NCBI RefSeq assembly: GCF_029714405.1
Contig: NZ_CP121650.1
Location: 5,523,001 to 5,587,000, forward strand
Source: Bradyrhizobium sp. CB82
Lineage (GTDB): Bacteria; Pseudomonadota; Alphaproteobacteria; Rhizobiales; Xanthobacteraceae
DNA length: 64,000 nucleotides
Reading direction: 5' to 3'
Shown: positions 55,162 through 63,966 of the stretch, piece after piece
How positions within the stretch are numbered: the stretch's first letter is position 1
Layout of the letters: each line of letters begins with the position of its first letter
Translations under genes and position numbers: made by a program
Notes under the pieces: generated by a model
Database searches by the model: none
Seen by the model: only the letters and a program-made list of their open reading frames with translations
Told to the model about the DNA's origin: nothing

Positions 55162-56697
55162 ATGGATGTCGACGTCGACCCGAGGCCGGAGCCTCTGCTT
55201 CAATTGCGAGGTATCTCGAAGCATTTCACGGGCGTACGCGCGCTCGACCGGGTCGATCTCGATGTCCGCGCCGGCGAGTTGCACGTCCTGTTCGGCGAGA
55301 ACGGCGCCGGCAAATCGACCCTGATCAACGTGGTCTCGGGGACATTTCCGCCCGACGAGGGCACGTTCCATTTCGACGATGAGGAGATCAGCCATCTCAC
55401 GCCGCAACGGGCGCGCGCGATCGGCATCAGCCCGGTGTTTCAGGAATTTTCGCTCGTTCCAAGCCTCACCGTGGAAGAGAACCTGTTTCTCGGCCGGGAG
55501 ATCGCGAACAACGGCATCCTGCGTGCCCGCGAGATGCGCAGGCGCGCCCAAGCGCTCATCGACGAGCTCGGCTTTGACCTCGATCCCTCACGACGCGTCG
55601 ATGACCTCTCCCGCGCCCATCAACAGATGGCCGAGATCGCCAAGGCGCTGCTCGGCAAGGTGCGCCTGTTGATCCTCGATGAGCCGACTGCTTCGCTCAC
55701 CGAGCGCGAGACCGGACGGCTGTTCGAGCTTATCGCCCGGCTCAAGAGCCAGAATGTCGGGCTGATCTATGTGTCGCACCGCATGCGTGAGATCCGCGCG
55801 CTGGCCGACCGCGTGACCGTGCTCCGCGACGGCCGCCACATCCGCACGCTCGATGCCGCGACCTCGACTGACGGCGAATTGGTGGAGTTGATGACCGGTC
55901 GCAAGATCGATCTGCTGTTCCCGATCATCGCGCACAGGCCGGACAAGGTGATGGTCGACGTCGAAAACCTGACGCTTGTCGACGGCAGCGTTCGCGATGT
56001 GAACCTCTATGCCCGCGCCGGCGAGATCACCGGTATCGCCGGCCTTGTCGGCTGCGGCAAGTCGGAGCTGATCCGCGCCATCTATGGCATCGAGCCGGCG
56101 ACGTCCGGCGTGATCCGAATCGACGGCGCGCCTTATGAGTTTCCAGCCCCGCGATGCAGCCTGAAGCGCGGCATCGCCTATTTCCCCGCCAACCGGATCG
56201 CCGAAGGGCTCGCGCTGTCCCGGCCGATCCGCGAGAACGCCTCGATGACGGTGCTCGACCTGCCTGCCTTCGCCCGATTCGGCGTGCTACGACAGGCCGC
56301 AGAGCGCGCAAGGATCGCCGGCGTCATGGCGCAGTTGCAGCTCAGGCCCCCGAATATCGAACGCCCTGCCGGCGCTCTGTCCGGCGGTAACCGCCAGAAG
56401 GTGATGCTGGGTCGCGCGCTGACGCGCGAGCTGACCGTGTTCCTGTTCGACGAGCCGAGCGTCGGCATCGACGTCGGCGCCAAGCTCGAAGTCTACGATT
56501 TCATGAAACGTCTGGTCGAGGCCGGCGCCGCCGTGATCGTGGTGTCGTCGGAATTGCCGGAGGTGCTGGCGTTGTCGAACCGGCTCTATGTGATGCATCA
56601 CGGCCGCATCGCCGCCGAACTGACAGGCACCGAGAAAACCGAGCAGAACGTGCTTTCGAGCTTCTTCCGCGACCATCTCGTGACGGAGGTTGCATGA
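55162..56697 (+). CDS. sugar-type ABC transporter ATP-binding protein
   Basis: A 511-residue double ATPase. Domain 1 has Walker [10 protein letters not shown], a weak signature (DLSRAHQQM) and Walker [12 protein letters not shown]. Domain 2 has GLVGCGKSE, which keeps the Walker Lys that most sugar importers have lost, then LSGGNRQKV and VFLFDEPSVGIDVG. The ATG at 55162 has GGAG six bases upstream; a GTG four codons earlier is less likely. It is co-translated with the permease that follows. Confidence 0.92.
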   Translation: MDVDVDPRPEPLLQLRGISKHFTGVRALDRVDLDVRAGELHVLFGENGAGKSTLINVVSGTFPPDEGTFHFDDEEISHLTPQRARAIGISPVFQEFSLVPSLTVEENLFLGREIANNGILRAREMRRRAQALIDELGFDLDPSRRVDDLSRAHQQMAEIAKALLGKVRLLILDEPTASLTERETGRLFELIARLKSQNVGLIYVSHRMREIRALADRVTVLRDGRHIRTLDAATSTDGELVELMTGRKIDLLFPIIAHRPDKVMVDVENLTLVDGSVRDVNLYARAGEITGIAGLVGCGKSELIRAIYGIEPATSGVIRIDGAPYEFPAPRCSLKRGIAYFPANRIAEGLALSRPIRENASMTVLDLPAFARFGVLRQAAERARIAGVMAQLQLRPPNIERPAGALSGGNRQKVMLGRALTRELTVFLFDEPSVGIDVGAKLEVYDFMKRLVEAGAAVIVVSSELPEVLALSNRLYVMHHGRIAAELTGTEKTEQNVLSSFFRDHLVTEVA

Positions 56698-57710
56698 GCA
56701 CGGCGCTGATCACTGCGGAGCCGCAGAGCTCGATCGGTCTTCGATCGATCGCCGGCCGGATCGGGCTTCTGCCGGCACTCTTGGTGCTGCTCGTGACCGG
56801 CATGGCAGCGGTCGATCCCCAGTTCTACGGCATCATCAACATCCTCAACATCCTGCGCAACGCCTCGCTGCTGGCCATCGTTGCCAGCGGCCAGGCGCTC
56901 GTGATCGTCGCAGGCGGTTTCGATCTGTCAGTTGGCGCCGTCGTCGCCCTCGCGAGCGTCGTGACCGCCAAGACAATGGCGACCACCGCTGCTGCGTTTC
57001 CCGGCAACACCGCCCTCATCATTGCAAGCGGCGTCGCAGCCGGTCTCGGCTGCGGGATTGTGGTCGGGCTCATCAACGGATTTTGCGTGGCAAAACTCAA
57101 GGTCTCCGGCTTCGTGGTGACGCTGGGCACGATGTCGGCGACCGCTGGTGTCGGCCTCATGATCACGAACGGCATCCCCGTTTACGGCATGCCCGACACC
57201 TTTGTGAAGGGCTTTGGGCGCGCGCAGGCGTTTGGCCTGCCGACCGCCGTCCATGTCGCGCTGATCGTGATCCTCGTGATGGTGTTCGCGCAGCGACGGA
57301 CCCTGTTCGGCCGCTACGTCTATGCGATCGGCGGAAACGTCGACGCGGCCGTGGTGTCGGGCGTGTCGATCCAGCGCCACATCGTAGGCACTTACGTCGT
57401 CTCGAGCGCGCTTGCGGCGCTGGCCGGCATCCTCCTCACCGCGCAGGTCGGCTCCGGCCAGGCAAGTTTTGGCGGCGATCGAATGATGCTGCAATCGATT
57501 GCGGCGGCAGTCATCGGGGGGGTCAGCTTGCGTGGTGGCGTCGGCCGGGTCGAGATCGTCGCCATCAGCGCGCTGTTCCTGACCATCCTTGCCAATGCAC
57601 TCAACCTTCTGCACGTCGACTCCCGGCTGCAGCCGGTCTTCCTCGGCGTGATCATGGTGGCGGCCGTGGCGCTGGACGAACTCGGTCGATGGAGGAGCGC
57701 CCGTGTCTGA
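56694..57710 (+). CDS. ABC transporter permease
   Basis: A 338-residue BPD_transp_2 (ribose-type) permease. It has GGFDLSVGAVVALASVV, KVSGFVVTLGTMSATAG and the closing AAVIGGVSLRGGVGRVE. It overlaps the ATPase gene by four bases (ATGA) and the next permease by eight. It forms the channel with that partner. Confidence 0.92.
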   Translation: MSTALITAEPQSSIGLRSIAGRIGLLPALLVLLVTGMAAVDPQFYGIINILNILRNASLLAIVASGQALVIVAGGFDLSVGAVVALASVVTAKTMATTAAAFPGNTALIIASGVAAGLGCGIVVGLINGFCVAKLKVSGFVVTLGTMSATAGVGLMITNGIPVYGMPDTFVKGFGRAQAFGLPTAVHVALIVILVMVFAQRRTLFGRYVYAIGGNVDAAVVSGVSIQRHIVGTYVVSSALAALAGILLTAQVGSGQASFGGDRMMLQSIAAAVIGGVSLRGGVGRVEIVAISALFLTILANALNLLHVDSRLQPVFLGVIMVAAVALDELGRWRSARV

Positions 57711-58716
57711 CCTCGAATTGTCTGTCATGGCCGGGGACACCGATCGCACCAAACCGCTGCTAGGCCGCTGGGTCTGGAATGCGGTGCTGCCGGCTGCACT
57801 GGTGGCCCTGTTGCTCGGCTTCGCCACGTTCGACCATGGCGTGCTCTCGCCAGCCAACCTGCTCAACGTTGCCCAGCAGACTAGCTACCTCGCTCTGTTC
57901 GCGATGGCCCAGACCGTGGTCATCCTGACGCGCGGCTTCGACCTCGCGCTGGGCCCGACGGTCTCGATGGTGAGCGTCGGTACAGCGCTCGCCATGGCCG
58001 GCGCCGCGGCGGCGGGTCACGACACCAGCGTGGTGCTGTTCGCTGGGCTCGGCGCTGGCATCGGCCTCGGCGTCGCCTGCGGTCTTTTCAATGGCGTGGT
58101 CATCGCGCTGCTCGGCGTCAATCCCTTCGTCGCGACACTCGGCAGCTACAACATCGCGATCGGGATTGCGACCACGCTCTCCTCCGGCCGGCCCGTACAA
58201 GGGGTGCCGAGTCTATTCTCGCAAATTTTCTATGGCGGCAGCATCTTCCGCGTGCCAGCGGCCATCGCAATCACCGTCGCCATCGGCATCGCGCTCCACC
58301 TGGTCCTCTCGCGCACAGTGTTCGGGCGATCGCTCTACATCATCGGCACCAATCCACGCGCGGCCGCGGTCGCCGGCCTGCCGGTAAAGAGCATCCTGGT
58401 TGCGACCTATGTGCTGTGCTCAGCCCTTGCCGCGCTCGGCGCCATCATGATGACGGCGCGCACCGGCTCCGGCGAGCCGAACCTCGGCGGTGCGCTATCG
58501 CTGCAGGCAATCGCGGGTGCCGTGGTCGGTGGCACGAGCCTCGCGGGCGGACGCGGCGGGGTCGGCACCGCCGTGCTCGGCGCGCTCTTCATCACGATCC
58601 TGTCCAACGGCATGAATCTCACCCGCGTCGACGGATACGTCCAGATGGTCGTGCTGGGCGCGATCGTCATCGTCGGCGTGCTGCTCGATCGCCTGCGACT
58701 GGAGCGTAGCCAATGA
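57703..58716 (+). CDS. ABC transporter permease
   Basis: A 337-residue second permease of the same family with TRGFDLALGPTVSMVSVG, VNPFVATLGSYNIAIGI and GAVVGGTSLAGGRGGVGTAV. The GTG start overlaps the upstream gene by eight bases. The stop overlaps the start of the FAD-subunit gene by four, which ties importer and molybdenum hydroxylase into a single transcription unit. Confidence 0.9.
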   Translation: MSDLELSVMAGDTDRTKPLLGRWVWNAVLPAALVALLLGFATFDHGVLSPANLLNVAQQTSYLALFAMAQTVVILTRGFDLALGPTVSMVSVGTALAMAGAAAAGHDTSVVLFAGLGAGIGLGVACGLFNGVVIALLGVNPFVATLGSYNIAIGIATTLSSGRPVQGVPSLFSQIFYGGSIFRVPAAIAITVAIGIALHLVLSRTVFGRSLYIIGTNPRAAAVAGLPVKSILVATYVLCSALAALGAIMMTARTGSGEPNLGGALSLQAIAGAVVGGTSLAGGRGGVGTAVLGALFITILSNGMNLTRVDGYVQMVVLGAIVIVGVLLDRLRLERSQ

Positions 58717-59606
58717 CCCCCAGCTCTCTCACGCAGATCGCCCCGGCCGCGGCGCACGATGCGGCCTCGTCAATCCATGTCGCCACTTCGCTTGCGAGTG
58801 CGCTCGATGCGCTGAGCGAATACGGCGCGGCCGGCGCCCCCTTTGCCGGCGGCACGTGGATCATGCGATCGCCGATCCGGCACGAGCCGTTGAGGGCACA
58901 CTATGTCGCGATAGGCAGGATCGCCGAACTCGGAGCGGTCCGGATTGGGGCCGATGTGGTCGAGATCGGTGCAGTGGTGACGCACGCGGCACTCGCGGGC
59001 GCTTTGGCCGATCTTCCCGAATTCAATGTCCTTGCGGCCGCCGCCGGTCGCTCTGCGAACCCGGCGATCCGCGCGATGGCGACGATCGGCGGCAATCTTG
59101 CAACGCCAGACTTCGCCTCGGCCGATTGCATACCGGCGTTGCTCTGCCTCGGTGCCGAGATCGAGGTCGCAGGCCGGGATGGTCGCGAACGGATGAAACT
59201 GGAACACTTTCTCCAGATTCGATCGACCTTGGCACCTGGCCGAGTCGTCACGCAAATCATCGTACCCCGCAGTGAGCGCAAGACGGCTCATGCCCGCCTG
59301 CCCTTGCGCAAAGCCGGCGATTATCCGGTCGCCATCGTCAGCCTCTCGGTCAGCATCGATGCGACGGGTCGGGTGCAGGCCGCACGGATTGCAGTAGGTT
59401 CTGTCGAACCGGTGGCGCGACGATGGGAGCGGCTCGAGGCCGCCCTGATTGGGCGTCCACTCGACGCCGAGGGAGCCGCGCGGACCGCGGCTGAACTGGC
59501 GGAAGACTTCGTCGGCCGCGACGGCGTTGACGCGCCAGCCTGGTATCGCGTCAGCGTGTTGCCGGGACTTGTTCGCCGCGCGGCGGCTGCCGCGCTTGGC
59601 GCCTAG
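58713..59606 (+). CDS. molybdenum hydroxylase, FAD-binding subunit
   Basis: A 297-residue medium subunit of the xanthine-oxidase/CoxM type. It has the flavin-binding AGGTWIMRSP at about residue 47, then MATIGGNLATPDFASADCIPALL around 120-145 (in part), and a C-terminal CO-dehydrogenase flavoprotein domain. The start overlaps the permease stop by four bases. It passes electrons from the iron-sulphur subunit to an external acceptor. The AGGT motif normally reads AGGTDL, so this copy is slightly altered. Confidence 0.9.
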   Translation: MTPSSLTQIAPAAAHDAASSIHVATSLASALDALSEYGAAGAPFAGGTWIMRSPIRHEPLRAHYVAIGRIAELGAVRIGADVVEIGAVVTHAALAGALADLPEFNVLAAAAGRSANPAIRAMATIGGNLATPDFASADCIPALLCLGAEIEVAGRDGRERMKLEHFLQIRSTLAPGRVVTQIIVPRSERKTAHARLPLRKAGDYPVAIVSLSVSIDATGRVQAARIAVGSVEPVARRWERLEAALIGRPLDAEGAARTAAELAEDFVGRDGVDAPAWYRVSVLPGLVRRAAAAALGA

Positions 59607-59622
59607 AACATCGGGGATGCAC

Positions 59623-60081
59623 ATGGCTCTCAGCCTGACCGTCAACGGCGACCGACTCGCCTCCACAGCCGATCCTGCCACCCCTCTCGTCGATGTCCTA
59701 CGTGAGGAACTTCATCTGACCGGCGCTAAGCCAGTCTGTCGCGAAGGCTTCTGCGGCGCCTGCATGGTGCTCATCGATGGCAAGCCCACCCCTTCCTGCC
59801 TGACGCCGGCCGCGCTCGCCGATGGGTGCGAGATCCGCACGGTCGAAGGCCTTGCGACACACGGCCAATTGAACCGCATCCAGGCCGCGCTCGAAGCCAG
59901 CGACGCCGTTCAGTGCGGCATGTGCTTTCCGGGCATGGTGGTCAGCCTGACGCATCTCCTGGCGATCAGACCCGACGCCACGCGCGAGGACATTCGTGCG
60001 GCCCTGACCGGAAACATCTGTCGCTGCACGGGCTACGAACGCATCATCGAGGCGACGCTGCTCGCATTGGCCACGAAGTAA
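59623..60081 (+). CDS. molybdenum hydroxylase, 2Fe-2S subunit
   Basis: A 152-residue small subunit of the CoxS type with two 2Fe-2S clusters. Cys39, Cys44, Cys47 and Cys59 (VCREGFCGACMV and the later PSCL) form the plant-ferredoxin-like site. QCGMCFPGM and NICRCTGYERI form the second, helical site. The ATG at 59623 is chosen because the GGGG at 59613-59616 then sits at normal distance; the ATG two codons earlier would touch it. It shuttles electrons from the molybdenum site to FAD. Confidence 0.93.
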   Translation: MALSLTVNGDRLASTADPATPLVDVLREELHLTGAKPVCREGFCGACMVLIDGKPTPSCLTPAALADGCEIRTVEGLATHGQLNRIQAALEASDAVQCGMCFPGMVVSLTHLLAIRPDATREDIRAALTGNICRCTGYERIIEATLLALATK

Positions 60082-60096
60082 TCGAGAGACGCTGAC

Positions 60097-62469
60097 ATGT
60101 CCGATGTTTCCGCGACCATGGATCTCCGCCGGCGCGACGCTGCAGACAAGCTGCGCGGGCGCACCCGCTACACAGTCGATCGTTATCTGCCGGGCATGCT
60201 GCACGCCGCAGTGCTGCGCGCCAGCCTGCCATCGGGACGGATCGTCCGTCTCGATACCTCCAGAGCTGCCCGCATGCCAGGCGTGCGCGCGATCGTAACG
60301 GCAGCAGACGCACCCGGCATGATGGGGATCGGCATCGCGGACCATCCGCTCTTCGCTCGCGACGTCATCCGCTATGATGGCGAACCGCTCGCTGCGATCG
60401 CGGCCGTTACATTGGCGCAAGCACAAGCGGCGCTCGCAACGATCGACGTGGAGATCGAGTCCCGGCCGGCCGTACTGACCATGGCGGACGCACTCGTACC
60501 CGATGCCCCTCTGGTTCATCCCAACTGGCGCGACTACGAAGTCCTGCTTGAGGGCGGCGCGCGCGAAGGCAACGTCGCCTGGGAGGCCACTGTCGTCCGC
60601 GGTGATGTCGATGCCGCCTTTGCCCGGCCAGATGTCGAAATCGTCGAAAGCTCCTTCCGGGTCGGTCGGCAGAACCACGTCGCATTCGAACCGCGTGCGG
60701 TGGTCGCAAGCTACGAGGATGGGCGGTTCCACATCGAAACATCGACACAGGTGCCCTGGGGCATCCGCAACGCCACCGCGCGCCTTTTGGGCGTGCCGGC
60801 ATCACAGGTCCGCGTTACGGTGCCACCTGTCGGCGGCGGCTTCGGGCTCAAGTTCGATCTCGCGATCGAACCGTTTGCCGCCCTCCTCGCCCGCGCCAGC
60901 GGCCTGCCGGTCCGCCTCGTCAATTCGCGCGAGGAGGAAATGCTCACCTGCCTGTTTCGCGAAAATGCCGATATCCGGATTCGATCGGCGGTAACGCGCG
61001 AGGGAGAGATTGTCGGCCGCGAAGCAGTCGTGCTGATGGATTGCGGCGCCTATGGCGGCGAGCAGATTTTCCTGACCACCATGACCGCGCACACGCTCGG
61101 CGGAAATTACAAACTCGGCAGTGTGCGTCTGGTCTCGCGCGCAGTCTACACCAACACCACGCCGAACGGTGCCTTTCGCTGCTGCAATGGCGTCTACAAC
61201 ACCTTTGCGCTGGAGCGGCATACCGACGAGATCGCAGCCAAGATCGGTATAGATCCGCTTGTCTTCCGCCGCCGCAACGTGCTCGGCGACAAGGATCTTG
61301 GCGCCACAGGCCAGGTGTTCGAAGCGGACGTGCTCCGACCGATGCTCGACCGGATGGACACGCTGCGTGATGCCGCTGCATCGCCACCCGCGCGCACCGA
61401 CGGCTGGCTCTATGGACGCGCGACCACCGTCGGCACTTGGTTCGTCTTCGTCGGACCGTCCGCAGCGACCGTAAACATGAATGCCGATGGCACGGCCACC
61501 CTAGTAACCTCGGGCGTCGAGATCGGATCCGGCTCGATGATGCAGAGTCTGCCGCAGATCGTCGCGAGCACGCTCGGCATTCCGCCGGAGAGCGTTATCG
61601 TGCGCGCCGCCGACACGGATGCTGCCGGTTACGATGTCGGCGTAGGCGGCGGCCGCACCACCGTCTCGCTTGGTGCGGCGAGCCTCTCGGCGGCACAGGA
61701 AGTGCGCACGAAACTCCTGAAAGTTGCTTCAGAGATGATCGAGGCGGCCCCCGAGGATCTTGTCATGCGCCACGGGAGGATTGAGATCGCCGGCGCGCCG
61801 GGCTCGGGACGCACCGTCGCTGAGGTCGCGACTCGTGCCCAGGCAAAGGATGGCCCAGTCTCCGGGACCGGCGCTTTCACGGGCACAGGCGTGCCGGCGA
61901 TGCCCGGATGCGTCGCCGGCCATTTCATCGATGCGATCGACATCCCCGTCTTCGCCGTCCACGATTGCGAGGTCGCCGTCGATCCGGAGACCGGGCATGT
62001 CGAGGTGCTGAAATATCGTGTGGTTCAGGACGTCGGCCGCGCACTGAACCCGCGCGCGATCCACGGCCAGATCCAGGGCGGTGTCGTGCAAGGGCTGGGC
62101 TATGCCTTGCATGAAGAAGTAACCATCGGCAGCAACGGTCGCGTCTGCCAAAGCGGCTTCGAAACCTATCGCGTGCCGCTGGCGCTCGATGTCGTGCCGG
62201 TCGAGATCAATCTTTACGAGGGCGCGCCTTCGGTGGGACCGCTCGGCACCAAAGGTGCCGGCGAGGTGCCAATTCTGAATGTCGGAGCGGCCGTCGCATG
62301 CGCGGTCGCAAACGCCACAGGAAAGCGCATCCAAGAGCTGCCACTGACGCCGCCGCGCGTCCTCGAACTTCTGCTCGATCGGAAACGCGACCTGACTCTT
62401 CCCCACATTGCCGAGACATGGTCGAACAACCTAGTTCGCCCTCACAAAACGCCGCAGGGCAATGCATAG
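60097..62469 (+). CDS. molybdenum hydroxylase, molybdopterin-binding catalytic subunit
   Basis: A 790-residue large subunit of the xanthine dehydrogenase/CoxL family. It has VGGGFGLKFD (residues 244-253) and the catalytic glutamate in GTKGAGEVP (Glu723). The active-site loop, usually AxRGxGxP or AYRCSFR in true CO dehydrogenase, reads AFRCCNG with Cys362 and Cys363. That is neither standard type. Reaction expected: hydroxylation of a carbon next to a ring nitrogen, or of an aldehyde, with water as oxygen donor. It lies at the end of the operon after its two partner subunits, in the order M-S-L. Confidence 0.92.
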   Translation: MSDVSATMDLRRRDAADKLRGRTRYTVDRYLPGMLHAAVLRASLPSGRIVRLDTSRAARMPGVRAIVTAADAPGMMGIGIADHPLFARDVIRYDGEPLAAIAAVTLAQAQAALATIDVEIESRPAVLTMADALVPDAPLVHPNWRDYEVLLEGGAREGNVAWEATVVRGDVDAAFARPDVEIVESSFRVGRQNHVAFEPRAVVASYEDGRFHIETSTQVPWGIRNATARLLGVPASQVRVTVPPVGGGFGLKFDLAIEPFAALLARASGLPVRLVNSREEEMLTCLFRENADIRIRSAVTREGEIVGREAVVLMDCGAYGGEQIFLTTMTAHTLGGNYKLGSVRLVSRAVYTNTTPNGAFRCCNGVYNTFALERHTDEIAAKIGIDPLVFRRRNVLGDKDLGATGQVFEADVLRPMLDRMDTLRDAAASPPARTDGWLYGRATTVGTWFVFVGPSAATVNMNADGTATLVTSGVEIGSGSMMQSLPQIVASTLGIPPESVIVRAADTDAAGYDVGVGGGRTTVSLGAASLSAAQEVRTKLLKVASEMIEAAPEDLVMRHGRIEIAGAPGSGRTVAEVATRAQAKDGPVSGTGAFTGTGVPAMPGCVAGHFIDAIDIPVFAVHDCEVAVDPETGHVEVLKYRVVQDVGRALNPRAIHGQIQGGVVQGLGYALHEEVTIGSNGRVCQSGFETYRVPLALDVVPVEINLYEGAPSVGPLGTKGAGEVPILNVGAAVACAVANATGKRIQELPLTPPRVLELLLDRKRDLTLPHIAETWSNNLVRPHKTPQGNA

Positions 62470-62547
62470 GGACGTGCATGTCCGAGCTGTGGCCCTCGGC
62501 TCGCTTGGCGCGCGGTGGATGTCCGCCTTGCACCGAGCGCGCAGACA

Positions 62548-62649
62548 CTATTCGATCGCCGTTGGATCCCCTGCGTTGCGCTGGTTCGAGCTTGCTTCAA
62601 GCATCGCTTCGAAGATTATGATCGGCAACCAAAATACAAGCATGGCCAT
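62548..62649 (-). CDS. candidate 33-residue membrane protein
   Basis: The sequence reads MAMLVFWLPIIIFEAMLEAS followed by 13 polar residues and TAG. A strong hydrophobic segment (about residues 3-13) with an acidic, polar tail is a common form for small bacterial membrane proteins. CGGAGGAA sits immediately before the first ATG and at ideal distance (8 bases) from the second, at 62643, which is the likelier start. An ECF-type promoter-like sequence lies just upstream. No homologue is known to me, so function is open and existence is inferred from the signals. Confidence 0.4.
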   Translation of the reverse strand: MAMLVFWLPIIIFEAMLEASSNQRNAGDPTAIE

Positions 62650-62666
62650 TTCCTCCGTAGCATGAC

Positions 62667-62692
62667 AACAATCGGTTCTCAGGGCTCGTTCC
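62667..62692 (-). promoter_or_regulatory. candidate EcfG-type (general stress) promoter
   Basis: On the minus strand GGAAC (62692-62688) is followed after 17 bases by TGTT (62670-62667). The alphaproteobacterial EcfG consensus is GGAAC-N16/17-CGTT, so one base differs. A start of transcription about 8 bases on would lie just before the GGAGG of the small gene. Confidence 0.35.
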
Positions 62693-62899
62693 CACAATAA
62701 ACAGCCGCGTGCGTGGAACGCTTTCGCTTCTTATGAAACTACCTCGTCGCTCTTCGCCGCCTTTAGCCTGCTTTTCGAAGTTAAGAAGTCCCAGCGACCG
62801 CCGATCGGCCACAATCGCTATCGATCGTCCGCATCGGCTAGAACAGCGTTACCCAGTCGAACTTAGGAGATGTCACGTCGATATTCATGCCGACTTTGC

Positions 62900-63859
62900 C
62901 TAACGGGCCTGTCGTCCCTTTCCGCGAGCACTGCGATGACCACCTCGGCCCGTCTTGGTTTCTCGGCTATCGAGGTATTCCACCAACGCAACCATGAAGT
63001 TTTCTGCTGCCGGCGGAAGGGTACGACGGCGCTTTCGGACGACGGCGATGGAGCGCACAAAGCGCGGGTCGTCGATAACTCGGGCAACCAGGTCCGGCTC
63101 GGCTCGAATCTCATGAGCCGACGCGGGCAATATTGTAATGCCCAGGCCTGCGCGCACCATGCCGACCGCCGTCATCATGTAGGTGACTTCGCATGCGGCC
63201 TCGACACGATGGCCTGCGGCAGCGAGCGCGGCGTCGACGGTTGCGCGAACACTGGTGGCGGGGTCCATCAGAATCAGCGGAAAGGCCGCCAGTTCTTCAA
63301 CTCCGATGCGCTTCTTTCGCGACAAAGGATGACCCGCGGGAAGGATGACATTGAGGCGGTCTTCGGTACGGTGAATGACATCGAGATCGGCATGAATTGG
63401 CTCTCCGCCCACCACACCCAGGTCCACGTCCTCTGAGACTACGAGATCCATCACGCGACTCGCAATCGCGTCCTTGATGGTCAGTGCTACCCGCGGAAAG
63501 CGGGCCCGGAAGCGCACGATGACATCTGGCAGTATTCCCGCCGCAAACGACGGCAGTGCTCCGAGCCGAACCGAGCCAACACCGTGACGTGCGATATCGC
63601 GCACGCCCGTTACCGTCTCGTCGAACTCACGCAGGAGCCGCTCGAAAACCGGCACAAGCTCACGCCCCAACCTGGTCAATTCGACGGAACGGCTGTTGCG
63701 GTCGAACAGCTTGATACCGAGCTGTTGCTCCAGGGAGCGAATCTGAACGGTAAGTGCCGGCTGCGACAGGTTTGTCTCTGCCGCGGCGCGAGTGAAGCTG
63801 AGCGTCCGAGCGACGGCGAGGTAAGCCCTGATCTGACGAAGCGAGAGATCCATAATCAT
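62900..63859 (-). CDS. LysR family regulator
   Basis: A 319-residue LysR-type regulator with winged helix LSFTRAAAETNLSQPALTVQ and an effector domain from about residue 92 (VGSVRLGALPSFAAGILPDV). It belongs to a different branch from the two paralogous LysR proteins at 37407 and 47706. The ATG at 63859 or 63853 may be used. The C-terminal tail is basic (TKTGRGGHRSARGKGRQAR). It is divergent from the gene starting at 63967, which it probably regulates. Confidence 0.9.
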   Translation of the reverse strand: MIMDLSLRQIRAYLAVARTLSFTRAAAETNLSQPALTVQIRSLEQQLGIKLFDRNSRSVELTRLGRELVPVFERLLREFDETVTGVRDIARHGVGSVRLGALPSFAAGILPDVIVRFRARFPRVALTIKDAIASRVMDLVVSEDVDLGVVGGEPIHADLDVIHRTEDRLNVILPAGHPLSRKKRIGVEELAAFPLILMDPATSVRATVDAALAAAGHRVEAACEVTYMMTAVGMVRAGLGITILPASAHEIRAEPDLVARVIDDPRFVRSIAVVRKRRRTLPPAAENFMVALVEYLDSRETKTGRGGHRSARGKGRQAR

Positions 63860-63886
63860 AGTCTATCACTGCGATCCGATAAATTC

Positions 63887-63897
63887 ATTATACTAAT
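63887..63897. promoter_or_regulatory. candidate LysR-binding dyad
   Basis: ATTA-TAC-TAAT is a short perfect palindrome in an AT-rich stretch 28 bases from the LysR start and 70 bases before the divergent gene. It is the only clear symmetry in that promoter region. The role is inferred from position. Confidence 0.3.
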
Positions 63898-63966
63898 TGA
63901 TCGATCGGGTGTTTATTGAGCCGTCAGCCGGACCATCGAAGTCCGGGCGAGGAGACGAAGCAGGGC

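Larger units (their letters stand above)
62470..62899. other. 430-bp gap between convergent genes
   Basis: The catalytic subunit and the LysR gene converge on this gap. Apart from the candidate small gene at 62548-62649 on the minus strand and its possible promoter, I see no supported gene, RNA or terminator. The stretch is more AT-rich than the flanking genes. Confidence 0.5.
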
